Shown here piece by piece: positions 8,340 to 15,680 of a DNA stretch of 25,546 nt. Source of the DNA: Gemmatimonadaceae bacterium (GTDB lineage Bacteria; Latescibacterota; UBA2968; UBA8231); NCBI GenBank assembly GCA_002726335.1, contig PBSR01000122.1:1-25546 (forward strand), in the 5' to 3' direction. Below the pieces are notes generated by a model. That model was not told the origin of the DNA. It did no database searches and saw only the letters and a program-made list of their open reading frames with translations. Every line of letters starts with the position of its first letter. Positions within the stretch are counted from its first letter, which is position 1. The position numbers were made by a program, and so were the translations under genes.

Positions 8340-8909
8340 ATGAGACCGATTGCTACATCCCGGACCAGCGCCGGCATGGCCACCGGGCAACTCGCCGTGT
8401 GGTGGGTCGTCGCCTCGGAGATCGTCATCTTCGGCGGTCTGCTGGCGGCGTACATCGAATACCGCATGTCCCATGTGGAGTGGGCGGGCTACGCGGCTCA
8501 TACCAACGTGTGGGCCGGCGGCTTCAACACCTTCGTACTGCTGACGTCGAGTCTGGCGGCGGTCCTGGCCCACCAGGCAGCCGAGTCGGGCAATGGCCGC
8601 AAGGCGGCCAAGCTGCTGGGACTGACCATCGTCGGTGCCCTCGTCTTCCTCACGGTGAAGGCTTTCGAGTGGACGGCCGAGATCCAGGCGGGTTACACGA
8701 TCTCGTCCAACGGATTCTGGGCGTTCTACTATACCGCCGCCGGGATCCATGCCGCCCACGTGATCGCCGGGGCGATCATCATGGGATTCGTCGCCAGAGA
8801 TGCCCTCGCCGGACGGGAGCTGCATCGCGTCGAGTTGATCGGCATCTACTGGCACTTTGTGGATATCGTCTGGATCTTCCTCTTTCCGCTGCTCTACATC
8901 GCCAAATAG
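8340..8909 (+). CDS. coxC: Cytochrome c oxidase subunit III (first copy)
   Basis: 189 residues with five membrane spans, the short form of the family that lacks the first two helices of the mitochondrial type. Family hallmarks: WWVVASEIVIFGGLLAAYIEY, FNTFVLLTSSL, the membrane Glu in VKAFEWT, GIHAAHVIAG, and the C-terminal GIYWHFVDIVWIFLFPLLY. Subunit III binds lipids, stabilises the catalytic subunit and supports proton uptake into the D channel. It follows CoxA by 18 nt. A second, diverged subunit III lies two genes downstream. Confidence 0.95.
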   Translation: MRPIATSRTSAGMATGQLAVWWVVASEIVIFGGLLAAYIEYRMSHVEWAGYAAHTNVWAGGFNTFVLLTSSLAAVLAHQAAESGNGRKAAKLLGLTIVGALVFLTVKAFEWTAEIQAGYTISSNGFWAFYYTAAGIHAAHVIAGAIIMGFVARDALAGRELHRVELIGIYWHFVDIVWIFLFPLLYIAK

Positions 8910-8924
8910 GACGGAGCCTGCGTC

Positions 8925-9251
8925 ATGTCCGAACAAGCTGGACACACCAGCTACGTGAAGATCTGGGCGATCCTGCTCGTCCTGCTGGGAGTCAGCATCG
9001 CCGGTCCCACCCTCGAGATCCAGGTGGTCACTGTGATCACCGCCTTCGGCATCGCCCTGGTGAAGGCCTACATGGTGGCCAAGCATTTCATGCACCTGAA
9101 CGTGCAGCCTCGCTACGTCGCCTACGTCATCTGCACGTGCCTCACACTGATGGTCGTGTTCTGGGCCGGCACCGCGGTGGACATCTACAAGCAGGAAGGG
9201 ACGAACTGGGCAAAGCTGGACGTGCCCGCTCAGTCGTCTACTACCCACTGA
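8925..9251 (+). CDS. coxD: Cytochrome c oxidase subunit IV (prokaryotic small subunit)
   Basis: 108 residues, about three membrane spans (KIWAILLVLLGVSIAG, VVTVITAFGIALVKAYMVAKHFMHL, VAYVICTCLTLMVVFWAG). The central 'ALVKAYMVAKHFMHL' is the signature of prokaryotic COX4/caa3-type subunit IV. It is a non-catalytic, stabilising subunit. It is located between two subunit III genes with 15 and 20 nt gaps, so clearly part of the operon. Confidence 0.92.
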   Translation: MSEQAGHTSYVKIWAILLVLLGVSIAGPTLEIQVVTVITAFGIALVKAYMVAKHFMHLNVQPRYVAYVICTCLTLMVVFWAGTAVDIYKQEGTNWAKLDVPAQSSTTH

Positions 9252-9271
9252 CCCATGGGGAGTGATCGGCG

Positions 9272-9841
9272 ATGACCGGGCCTGCTGTAGCACTCCGGCG
9301 CCGACCGGTGATACCCAGCGCCGCTCTGGGTATGCTCCTGTTCGTCTTCAGCGAGGCCATGTTGTTTTCCGGCCTCATCAGCGCCGTGACCATCGCCAGG
9401 GCTTCAGCCGCCGTCTGGCCCCCGGTAGCAGAGGTGCCTCTTCCCGTAGCGGTGACCGCCTGCAACTCCGCCGTGCTGCTCGCCAGTGGCCTGCTGCTCC
9501 TGCTGGCGGCCCGAGCCCACAGAAACAGCCTGCCCCACACCCGGGCACTCTTGCTGGGGTCGATGCTGACCGGGGGGTTCTTCGTCTGCTTCCAGGGATA
9601 TGAGTGGGTCGATCTCCTCCGCCAGGGACTCACCATGAGATCCAGCCTGCATGGCGGCTTCTTCTACCTCATCGTCGGCGCCCATGCGCTCCACGCCCTG
9701 GCCGGCCTGTCGGTGCTGAGTGTCGCCTATGTCCGTCTGCACCAGGGCCGACTCAAGGGTGATTTCCTTGCCGCCACACAGGTCCTCTGGTACTTCGTCG
9801 TGGTGTTGTGGCCCTTCCTCTACGTGAGGGTTTACCTGTGA
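9272..9841 (+). CDS. Second subunit III-like protein of the heme-copper oxidase
   Basis: 189 residues, five membrane spans, and the same length as the first copy but strongly diverged in sequence. Family features: MLLFVFSEAMLFSGLISA, CNSAVLLASGLLLLL, FFVCFQGYEWVDLL (the membrane Glu), FFYLIVGAHALHALAGLSVL, and LWYFVVVLWPFLYVRVYL. GGGGAG 9 nt before ATG 9272 supports the start. Its TGA overlaps the GTG of the next gene. The final helix lacks the YWHFVDxVW sequence of the first copy; it reads YFVVVLWPF, so the His and Asp are missing. It could be a second structural subunit, an alternative to the first copy or an assembly partner; sequence alone does not say which. Confidence 0.87.
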   Translation: MTGPAVALRRRPVIPSAALGMLLFVFSEAMLFSGLISAVTIARASAAVWPPVAEVPLPVAVTACNSAVLLASGLLLLLAARAHRNSLPHTRALLLGSMLTGGFFVCFQGYEWVDLLRQGLTMRSSLHGGFFYLIVGAHALHALAGLSVLSVAYVRLHQGRLKGDFLAATQVLWYFVVVLWPFLYVRVYL

Positions 9842-10065
9842 GTTGCCGCCGGGCCAGCCTCGTTGCCCTGATCCTGTTCGCCGGCGCCGTGCCGGGCCAC
9901 GCCTGCTCGGTCTGCTTCGCCCGGGATTCGGCCAACACCGACGCCTTCACCCTGAGCACGATCTTCCTCTCGCTGTTGCCATTGCTCGCAGTGGGCGGGA
10001 CCATCCTGTGGATCCGGCAGGCCCTGCGCCAGCAGGATGAGGACGCTCTCAGGCCAGCTCGATAG
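9838..10065 (+). CDS. 75-residue exported CxxC membrane protein at the end of the oxidase operon
   Basis: GTG 9838 overlaps the upstream TGA (GTGA), with GTGAGGG 7 nt before it; the longer in-frame GTG at 9808 lies inside the upstream gene and lacks this support. The product has a signal-like N-terminus (RRASLVALILFAGAVPGHA), then C23-S-V-C26, a short polar stretch, one transmembrane helix (about 41-63) and a charged tail (RQQDEDALRPAR). The CxxC would face the periplasm right at the end of the signal segment, where it could bind copper or take part in thiol exchange during CuA assembly. That role is inferred from position only. Its stop overlaps the convergent UroD-like gene by 17 nt, and no terminator is seen between them. 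Confidence 0.75.
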   Translation: MSCRRASLVALILFAGAVPGHACSVCFARDSANTDAFTLSTIFLSLLPLLAVGGTILWIRQALRQQDEDALRPAR

Positions 10066-11125
10066 CCTGTAGTCTCTCGATCATATAGCGGTAGTGGGCG
10101 AACGGCATGTCGGGTGACGCCATGTCGTCGAGAGCAGGTACGAATCCCCCGGCACGTATCAACGGCAGCAATCGCTCGATCTCAGCATCGATCGCCGCCG
10201 GACCGGCGATGACGGCTTCCTTGGCGATGTTGCCACCCAGCAACAGATCGCGACCGAAACGTCGGCGCAGAGCCGGCGCATCCTTGCCGGCCATGACCTC
10301 CAGCGGCCAGGTGCAGTTGAGACCGTGGGCCAGCATGCCGGGCAGCAGGTTCTCGAACTGTCCCGCACTCCACTGGCAGATGACGGGCACGTCGTGGGCT
10401 CGCAGCAGATCGACGATGGGGTCCTGGTATGGATACCAGAACTCCTCGTAGATGGCCGGCGAGACGAGCGGCCCGTTCTTGCCGGCCAGGTCCTCGGCAA
10501 ACATGACATAGTCGAGCTGTACCGCACCCAGCACCGGTCCGATCATCTCGAGCACGTACCTCCCCCAATGGGAGAAGATGTCGTGCATGAGATCCGGGTC
10601 GTCGTGGAACGCGGTGAGAAACCGCTCCATGCCCATCGAGTAGAAGCCGAGACGGCAGAAGAACGGAAAGAAGCAGATTCCGACGGGATCCACCGACGCG
10701 TTGAGACGCGGCGCCACCGTTGTCTGCCAGTCGGCCGGCAGGCGCCCGGGCGAGTCGGCGCGAAAGCGCTGCTTGTACTCCTCCCAGTCGTGGCGGGTCA
10801 CTACCGGATGATCCATGTGGCCGTAGAACATGGACGGATTCTCTTTGCGTCTGCGAACCGTCCCTCCCATGTTGGCCACCTCGACGACGTAGTCGTCGTC
10901 CTCCGAGAGTACCTTTGGCTCGAAGGCGGGGATCGGTCCCCATGCCAACTGCACCTGAACCAGCCTGGACATGCCGAGGAAGTCCACGGGATGGACGTCG
11001 GCGGGCAGCCCTTCGCCACGCCAGCGCTCGATGGCGGTCTGCTCGTAGGGTTCCACCGCCAGGACCGGGAGTCGATCGACGGGTTCGTGGCGCATGATGG
11101 CACGGAAGGACTCTCGAGGTGTCAT
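10049..11125 (-). CDS. Uroporphyrinogen decarboxylase-like protein (UROD/MtaA superfamily), copy 1
   Basis: 358 residues from ATG 11125 (MTPRESFRAIMRHEPVDRLPVLA, the usual opening of this superfamily); the frame runs 32 codons further upstream, but those overlap the preceding gene. Core features are those of the TIM-barrel family: GMERFLTAFHDDPDLMHDIF, LDYVMFAEDLAGKNGPLVSPAIYEEFWYPYQDPIVDLL, PVICQWSAGQFENLLPGML, GLNCTWPLEVMAGKDAPALRRRFGRDLLLGGNIAKEAVI, and GGFVPALDDMASPDMPFAHYRYMIE. Divergent members like this are usually methyltransferases or of unknown function rather than heme enzymes, and no heme genes or corrinoid protein lie nearby. It follows the membrane protein gene by 55 nt on the same strand. 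Confidence 0.88.
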   Translation of the reverse strand: MTPRESFRAIMRHEPVDRLPVLAVEPYEQTAIERWRGEGLPADVHPVDFLGMSRLVQVQLAWGPIPAFEPKVLSEDDDYVVEVANMGGTVRRRKENPSMFYGHMDHPVVTRHDWEEYKQRFRADSPGRLPADWQTTVAPRLNASVDPVGICFFPFFCRLGFYSMGMERFLTAFHDDPDLMHDIFSHWGRYVLEMIGPVLGAVQLDYVMFAEDLAGKNGPLVSPAIYEEFWYPYQDPIVDLLRAHDVPVICQWSAGQFENLLPGMLAHGLNCTWPLEVMAGKDAPALRRRFGRDLLLGGNIAKEAVIAGPAAIDAEIERLLPLIRAGGFVPALDDMASPDMPFAHYRYMIERLQAIELA

Positions 11126-11180
11126 CTTGAAAGGGTATCTGTGGGGGCAGAGACCCGCAACCAGCACAGGATCGTGCACC

Positions 11181-13145
11181 TCAGCGCACGCCGATGAAGA
11201 CGATGTTCCCGACTTCCTCAAGGAGCGCGTCGACGACCATCCACACGGCGCCTCCCATCAGCTGGCCGGCGATGAACCCGAGAAACAGCGGCTTGCCTGT
11301 CTGGTAGCCGCTGGTCCCGGTAAAGCGGAAGATGATCCCCTTTGCCAGCCAGCCGAGGAACACGGAGAACCAGGCCCAGCCCATGACCCAGCTGTCCCCC
11401 ACGGGCAGACCGATGTAGTGCAACGGCCACCAGAGGAAATGGTGCTGCAGCCAGATGAGGCCGGCCATCATCGCCGCGCCCACGCCAAAGAACAGCAGCC
11501 GTGGCTCGATGTGCTCCCAGCCGATGGGATTCTTCAGCTTGTCCTCGAGGAAACGCCAGGCGATGGACGGCACGCCGAACTGGCGCAGGTTGATGCCGCC
11601 GTGTTCATAGTTCACGTGCAGCGTCGTCCAGGTCGCCGCCACCATACCCACCAGGACCGCCAGGGCCATGGCCCAGAACAGCCGGGCGTGCCGCAGCCTG
11701 GCGCCGGTGGCGAGCTTCACGGCATTACCCGCAGAGGCCATCACGGTGGTTCTCATCTCGGCTGCCCACGAGTACGTCATGGACAGACTCGCCAGACCCT
11801 TCCAGCTCACCGTCTCGGTGCCCAGCGTGTACACGGTGAAGGGCTGGGGCAGCATGGTGGAGGAAGTGAAGCCTACCCCCCCCTGCGCGATGACCCGGGC
11901 GATGGCCAGAAAGATGACGAAGGCGCCGATGAGGAATACCGTCGTCGACAATGGCGGCAGGCCTGTGGCCACCAGCCAGGCGAAAACGAACAGGGCACCC
12001 CCCAGCCACAGCCAGGCCGCCGCGCGATAGGGCAGGATCTCCTCGTCGCGGCCATCATCTTTGCGGGCCGGGTCCCAGGCGGCGCGCACGACTCGCCGCA
12101 GGTGGGCACGGCAGGTCCACAGCATCATCACCACCAGCGCCAGCATGGCCCCCATGCCCTGGTGCGACAGGGCGGTCGACGAGGCCGTCAGAGCCTCGTT
12201 GTGACCTTTGATCTCGTAGCCGATCAGGTTGAAGACTCCGGTCTGGAAGCGGCCGAGCAGATGGAAGAACCAGACCGAAAACGACACCTGCAGACCGAGG
12301 AAGTAGGCCATGCCGATGATGGCGAAGTTGACGAAGACGATGAATCTCACACTGCGGCGGAACAGATAGAGCTGATCGAAATAGGTCTGCACCTCGGGAA
12401 TGAAGAAGTAGTAGTGGTGCAGCCCGCGCAGCATCTGCAGCGTGAAGGGCAGAGCGAAGCCGACCCAGAACAGGGGGCTGCGGAACAGGGGCGGCACGAT
12501 GTGCCGATCCACATCGCGCAGCACCTCCAGCGGCAGCTGGGCCAGGGGAAACACGAGTCGCTCCGTATCCACCCAAGGGCGTCGCAGGATGACCATCGTG
12601 GCGATCATCCACAGGTAGACGGCCATCATGAAGGTCCCCCACGCCGCCATGGGCACCAGCCAGGCGCCCCAGGGGACCCCCCTGCCACCCTTCGGCGATC
12701 CTTCGTAGAAGGCCTGGGCTACCGCCGGATCGCGGGGTGCCAGCCACGACGGGATCAGCGGCTGCACGAGATCGACCCAGTTGTTCTCCGGCGTGGCGTA
12801 GTAGAAGGGCCGCGTGAGGATGTGGAACAGGTTGGTCACCAACCCCCAGGTGGGAATCGCCGAGGCGATGATCATCATCACGTAGACGACGATCAACTCA
12901 CCCGAGCGCAGGGCCAGCGGCGGATAGGTCAGCTTGAGAAGGGGATTGAGCAATCCCACCAGAACGAGAAACAGCATCATCGCACCGGCGGTGATATAGT
13001 CGGAAGTCAGTCCGGCGTTGTGCAGCACGAGCACGCTGTACGGGCAGGCGACGTTGATCGCCGCCGCCAGCACTGTCCCGACGGCGACGGCACGCAGGGA
13101 TACATCGGACCCGCGCTGGGGCGAAAGGGACGTCGCCGGCGTCAA
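11181..13145 (-). CDS. Large polytopic membrane protein of the DUF6785/DUF6784 (OPT-like) type
   Basis: 654 residues, about 13-14 hydrophobic spans and no signal peptide cleavage site. Features I associate with this family: an N-terminal span (LRAVAVGTVLAAAINVACPYSVLVLHNAGLTSDY), PPLALRSGELIVVYVMMIIASAIPTWG, PNPENN-like YYATPENNWVDL, WVDTERLVFPLAQLPLEVL, a GGVGFTSSTMLPQPFTVYTLGT loop, and a C-terminal GKPLFLGFIAGQLMGGAVWMVVD. The architecture resembles oligopeptide-transporter-like carriers; the substrate is unknown. The start is TTG 13145, whose TTGA overlaps the stop of the PhyH-like gene, so translation is probably coupled; no clear ribosome-binding site is visible and an internal start is possible. 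A 731-codon open frame exists antisense to it but has no protein-like features. Confidence 0.85.
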   Translation of the reverse strand: MTPATSLSPQRGSDVSLRAVAVGTVLAAAINVACPYSVLVLHNAGLTSDYITAGAMMLFLVLVGLLNPLLKLTYPPLALRSGELIVVYVMMIIASAIPTWGLVTNLFHILTRPFYYATPENNWVDLVQPLIPSWLAPRDPAVAQAFYEGSPKGGRGVPWGAWLVPMAAWGTFMMAVYLWMIATMVILRRPWVDTERLVFPLAQLPLEVLRDVDRHIVPPLFRSPLFWVGFALPFTLQMLRGLHHYYFFIPEVQTYFDQLYLFRRSVRFIVFVNFAIIGMAYFLGLQVSFSVWFFHLLGRFQTGVFNLIGYEIKGHNEALTASSTALSHQGMGAMLALVVMMLWTCRAHLRRVVRAAWDPARKDDGRDEEILPYRAAAWLWLGGALFVFAWLVATGLPPLSTTVFLIGAFVIFLAIARVIAQGGVGFTSSTMLPQPFTVYTLGTETVSWKGLASLSMTYSWAAEMRTTVMASAGNAVKLATGARLRHARLFWAMALAVLVGMVAATWTTLHVNYEHGGINLRQFGVPSIAWRFLEDKLKNPIGWEHIEPRLLFFGVGAAMMAGLIWLQHHFLWWPLHYIGLPVGDSWVMGWAWFSVFLGWLAKGIIFRFTGTSGYQTGKPLFLGFIAGQLMGGAVWMVVDALLEEVGNIVFIGVR

Positions 13146-13621
13146 GCGGGAGAGCCCGAGATTGCCCCGTGTTGCTCGAGCCAGGTGCGCAATGGTACGT
13201 CCTCGGCGGTGGGTGAGGTGTACCCCCGACCACCCGAGTGCGTCACTCCCAGCAGCTGCTGGCGGATCGGGGCGCAGCCGTCGAGATAGTGGCCGACGGT
13301 CATGTCATCCCGCGGCCGCAACCAGCGGGACGAATAGCCATAGAACAGGACACGGCGCGACTCGCACCAGTAGTTGTGGCTGCCCGAATGCCACAGACGC
13401 CGGTCGAAGATCACCGCCGTGCCTGACGGAACGCTCACGGGAACGCCACCGTCGATTATGGCCTTGCGATCCTGTCCGGGAAACTCGTCCTGCAGATGGG
13501 AGCCGGGCAGCACGTGGAGATTGCCCCGACCCGTCTCGGTCGTGTCGGTGAAGTAGCCGTCCCGCTCGAAGGCAGCCTGCTCTTCGTCGGTGATCTGGTG
13601 CTTGAGACAGGTGGATTGCAT
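13142..13621 (-). pseudogene. Phytanoyl-CoA dioxygenase-like gene with internal deletion of the catalytic first half
   Basis: The open frame is 159 residues, whereas family members are usually 250-300. It opens with the family N-terminus (ITDEEQAAFERDGYF, 10-24) and jumps directly to the second half (TDTTETGRGNLHVLPGSH, 25-42). That half continues as VPSGTAVIFDRRLWHSG (distal Fe ligand H78), ESRRVLFYGYSSRWLRPRD (the 2-oxoglutarate-binding Arg region). The ~100 residues that carry the HxD iron ligands are gone. The join falls at GGC-TAC-TTC (Gly-Tyr-Phe, 13550-13558), a sequence that in relatives occurs both at 'DGYF' and at 'GYFLTDT', suggesting slippage between short repeats. Without HxD it cannot be a normal Fe(II)/2-oxoglutarate oxygenase. 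It still overlaps the downstream gene (TTGA), so it may survive as a leader for it. Diverges from the enolase-superfamily gene. Confidence 0.68.
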
Positions 13622-13737
13622 CGGGGTGCAACAATCTCCGGGGCGGGGTCAGAGCGCGCAGATAAACGAAGATGCTCCGTCCGAAGTCGTCAATTATCTT
13701 CCCCTCGACCAGACTCAACGGCGAGCGAGGAATCAGA

Positions 13738-14949
13738 ATGAAAATCACGAAGACGGAAGTATTCGTCCTGGGCGATCCGGAGGCTGCCGAAGTTGCCGAC
13801 GGATCCCGCGTGCACGGACTGGCCTTCGTGCGCCTTCACACCGACGAGGGCATCACCGGCCTGTCCGAGATCTTCTGCGTGCCACCCGGCGTGGCCCGGG
13901 CCGTACTCGACGGACCTGAGTCCCTCGTCGGCCGGCTGCTTCTCGGCGAGGACCCGGTCACACCGGAGCGTCTCTGGACCCGCCTCTACAACAGCATGTT
14001 GCACGGCAATCGTCGGGGTTGGGTCATCATCTGCCTCGGCGCCGTCGACGTCGCCCTGTGGGACATTTACGGCAAATCGGTGGGCCGGCCCGTCCATGAG
14101 TTGCTGGGTGGGGCCGAACGATCACGCCATCAGGTGATCCATGGCAGTGACAACTGTGAAAGCCGCAATCGTGAGGTGATCCCCTACTGTACGATCGTCT
14201 CCGACAACTGGGACGCGGACAGCGTGCTGGGCGAACAGGTGGATCGTGTCCTGCGCCTGCGTGAACTCGGCTACCGCGCCTTCAAGGTGGAGCCCATGAA
14301 CCAGACGACGGAGACGATCGTCGAGCTCACGCGGCGCACGCGCGAGGCCCTCGGCAGCGAACCCATGCTCAGCGTTGATGTGGGGTACCTGTGGAACGAC
14401 GTAGGCTCCGCCGTGACGACGTTGCGCCGACTCGAGGAGTTCGACGTCTTCTTCTTCGAGACGCCCTTCCCCGTGGACCGCATGGAGGCCTACGCCAGCT
14501 TGACGGCCCGGACGCCGCTGCGCATCGCCGCCGGCGAACACGCCGTCACCCGCTGGGAGTTCCTCGACTTCATGGATCGGGGCGCCCTGCAGGTGATGCA
14601 GCCTTATATGACAACCTGCGGCGGCCTCACCGAGGCCAGACGGATCGTCGAGCTGGCGCAGGCGCGGGGCGCCCTGGTCTGTCCCGGAAACTGGTCGACC
14701 CACGTGCTCGGCGCCGCCACGGTGCACCTGGCGGCGTTCTCTCCGATCACACCCTTCATCGAATCGGCGGCGAGTGAGGTCTACGGGTCGCCTCTGCGAA
14801 AAGCCCTGCAAGCTGCCTGCCTGCCCGTCGTTGACGGCGCCATCGCCCTGCCGACAGCGCCGGGAATCGGCATCGAGTTGCCAGGTGAGCTGGTCGAGGA
14901 GTTCCTCCTTCCCCCCGAGAAGGGCTGGCGCTACCACGAAGACCAGTAG
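13738..14949 (+). CDS. Enolase-superfamily enzyme (mandelate racemase/muconate lactonizing type)
   Basis: 403 residues from ATG 13738, with GCGAGG 7 nt upstream; the frame extends to 13672 without support. It has an N-terminal capping domain (MKITKTEVFVLG to about 120) and a beta/alpha barrel. Metal ligands: D214 (LSVDVGYLWN), E241 (FFFETPFPVD) and E267 (IAAGEHAVTRWEF). The second-strand base is K183 in AFKVEP; the usual KxK is K-V-E, so only the first Lys is kept. The opposite face has H322 (NWSTHVLG), but the Asp expected to pair with it (vqpD-x3-GG) is Tyr290 (MQPYMTTCGG). Such enzymes dehydrate or isomerise sugar acids. Given kduD and an aldolase nearby, a sugar-acid substrate is likely but not identifiable. 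Converges with the selenoprotein gene, with a 12-bp gap. Confidence 0.9.
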   Translation: MKITKTEVFVLGDPEAAEVADGSRVHGLAFVRLHTDEGITGLSEIFCVPPGVARAVLDGPESLVGRLLLGEDPVTPERLWTRLYNSMLHGNRRGWVIICLGAVDVALWDIYGKSVGRPVHELLGGAERSRHQVIHGSDNCESRNREVIPYCTIVSDNWDADSVLGEQVDRVLRLRELGYRAFKVEPMNQTTETIVELTRRTREALGSEPMLSVDVGYLWNDVGSAVTTLRRLEEFDVFFFETPFPVDRMEAYASLTARTPLRIAAGEHAVTRWEFLDFMDRGALQVMQPYMTTCGGLTEARRIVELAQARGALVCPGNWSTHVLGAATVHLAAFSPITPFIESAASEVYGSPLRKALQAACLPVVDGAIALPTAPGIGIELPGELVEEFLLPPEKGWRYHEDQ

Positions 14950-14961
14950 CGCGCTGCGGAG

Positions 14962-15546
14962 TCAGTGTCGCCTTGCCAGCTCCCGCACGGCGGCAAACAG
15001 GACCTCGCGCCCCAGGCGTACCTTGTACTTCGGATTGACGTACTCGAACTGCACCCGCCGGCTTGTGTCGACGATGAACACTGCGGGTACGGGCAGGCCA
15101 CTCTTGCCAGGTTTGCGATAACCGACCCCGTACGCATGGGCGGCCACAAGCTCCGTGTCTGACAGGACCGGGAAGGTGACGCCCCATTTCTGTTCGGTCT
15201 CAGCAATCTTCGCGGGCGGATCGGTGCAGATCGCGATGATCTGATATCCCAGACTGTCGAGTGCTGCCGCATCTGCTTGCAGTTGAACCAACTGCCGTCG
15301 ACAGTGCGGTCACCAGTGAGCCCGGTAGAAGACGAGGATCGTGGCGCGCTTCTCCAGTACGCGCGCCAGATCCACATCGACTCCGGAGGAGTTCTTCAGC
15401 ACCAGTGCCGGTGCTTCGGCACCGATGAGAATGGGACGAATCCCGGTGGGCTTCTCCGGCATCGGCGCCGTATCCGCCGCCACGGCAAGTGACAGACCGC
15501 TCACGCAGACGGTGGCTGCCAGCGCTGCTTTCATCCATCGAATCAA
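14962..15546 (-). CDS. Periplasmic peroxiredoxin-like selenoprotein (UPHC motif, in-frame UGA at 15310-15312)
   Basis: The frame encodes 194 residues if UGA (15312-15310) is read as selenocysteine. Upstream of it: a signal peptide (MKAALAATVCVSGLSLAVAA, then D), the AhpC/TSA start (GAEAPALVLKNSSGVDVDLARVLEKRATILVFYRAHW). Downstream, in the same frame: PHCRRQLVQLQADAAALDSLGYQIIAI, FPVLSDTELVAAHAYGV, LPVPAVFIVDTSRRVQFEYVN, ending LARRH. Together these read FYRAHW-U-PHC-RRQL where Cys homologues have FYRxHWCPYCRRQL, so Sec79 replaces the first redox cysteine and C82 is its partner. Protein homology continues without gap or frame change across the UGA, and a SECIS-like hairpin follows at once. 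The start chosen is TTG 15546 (AGGAGA 8 nt upstream); ATG 15534 is the alternative. Expected role: thiol/peroxide reduction in the periplasm. Confidence 0.88.
15267..15312 (-). promoter_or_regulatory. Bacterial SECIS element
   Basis: Numbering the mRNA from the U of UGA (15312) as 1: a 5-bp stem starts right after the UGA (4-8 CCGCA with 42-46 TGCGG). It continues after a bulged A with 9-12/37-40 (CUGU with GCAG, the last pair a U-G wobble), an internal loop, then a perfect 7-bp apical stem (18-24 GCAGTTG with 28-34 CAACTGC, plus-strand 15279-15295). It is capped by a GUU triloop (15286-15288). The loop begins 22 nt after the UGA, within the usual bacterial range of about 16-37 nt, and has the G at the first loop position followed by U, as SelB requires. 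Confidence 0.85.
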
Positions 15547-15680
15547 AGAACTGCTCTCCTCTTCAGCCCGGCGCATATGACGGGCGATGGTGGCCAGGAC
15601 AACGAAGAACACTACCCGGACAGGCGCAACCTGCGGGCGGTATTGCGCGCCGCTGGCGCCAGCGTGCAACTCCTGTTAGC

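Noticed and set aside
11094..13289. A 731-codon plus-strand open frame antisense to the DUF6785-type membrane gene, longer than the gene itself
   Set aside because: It is His/Gln/Gly/Pro-rich with no recognisable domain, and covers the codon complement of a convincing 13-14 span membrane protein. GC-rich third positions remove stops on the opposite strand.
15310..15312. The UGA in the peroxiredoxin-like gene as a nonsense mutation or sequencing error
   Set aside because: It falls exactly on the redox Cys codon, is specifically UGA, and is followed by a SECIS-shaped hairpin with correct spacing; the rest of the gene shows no decay.
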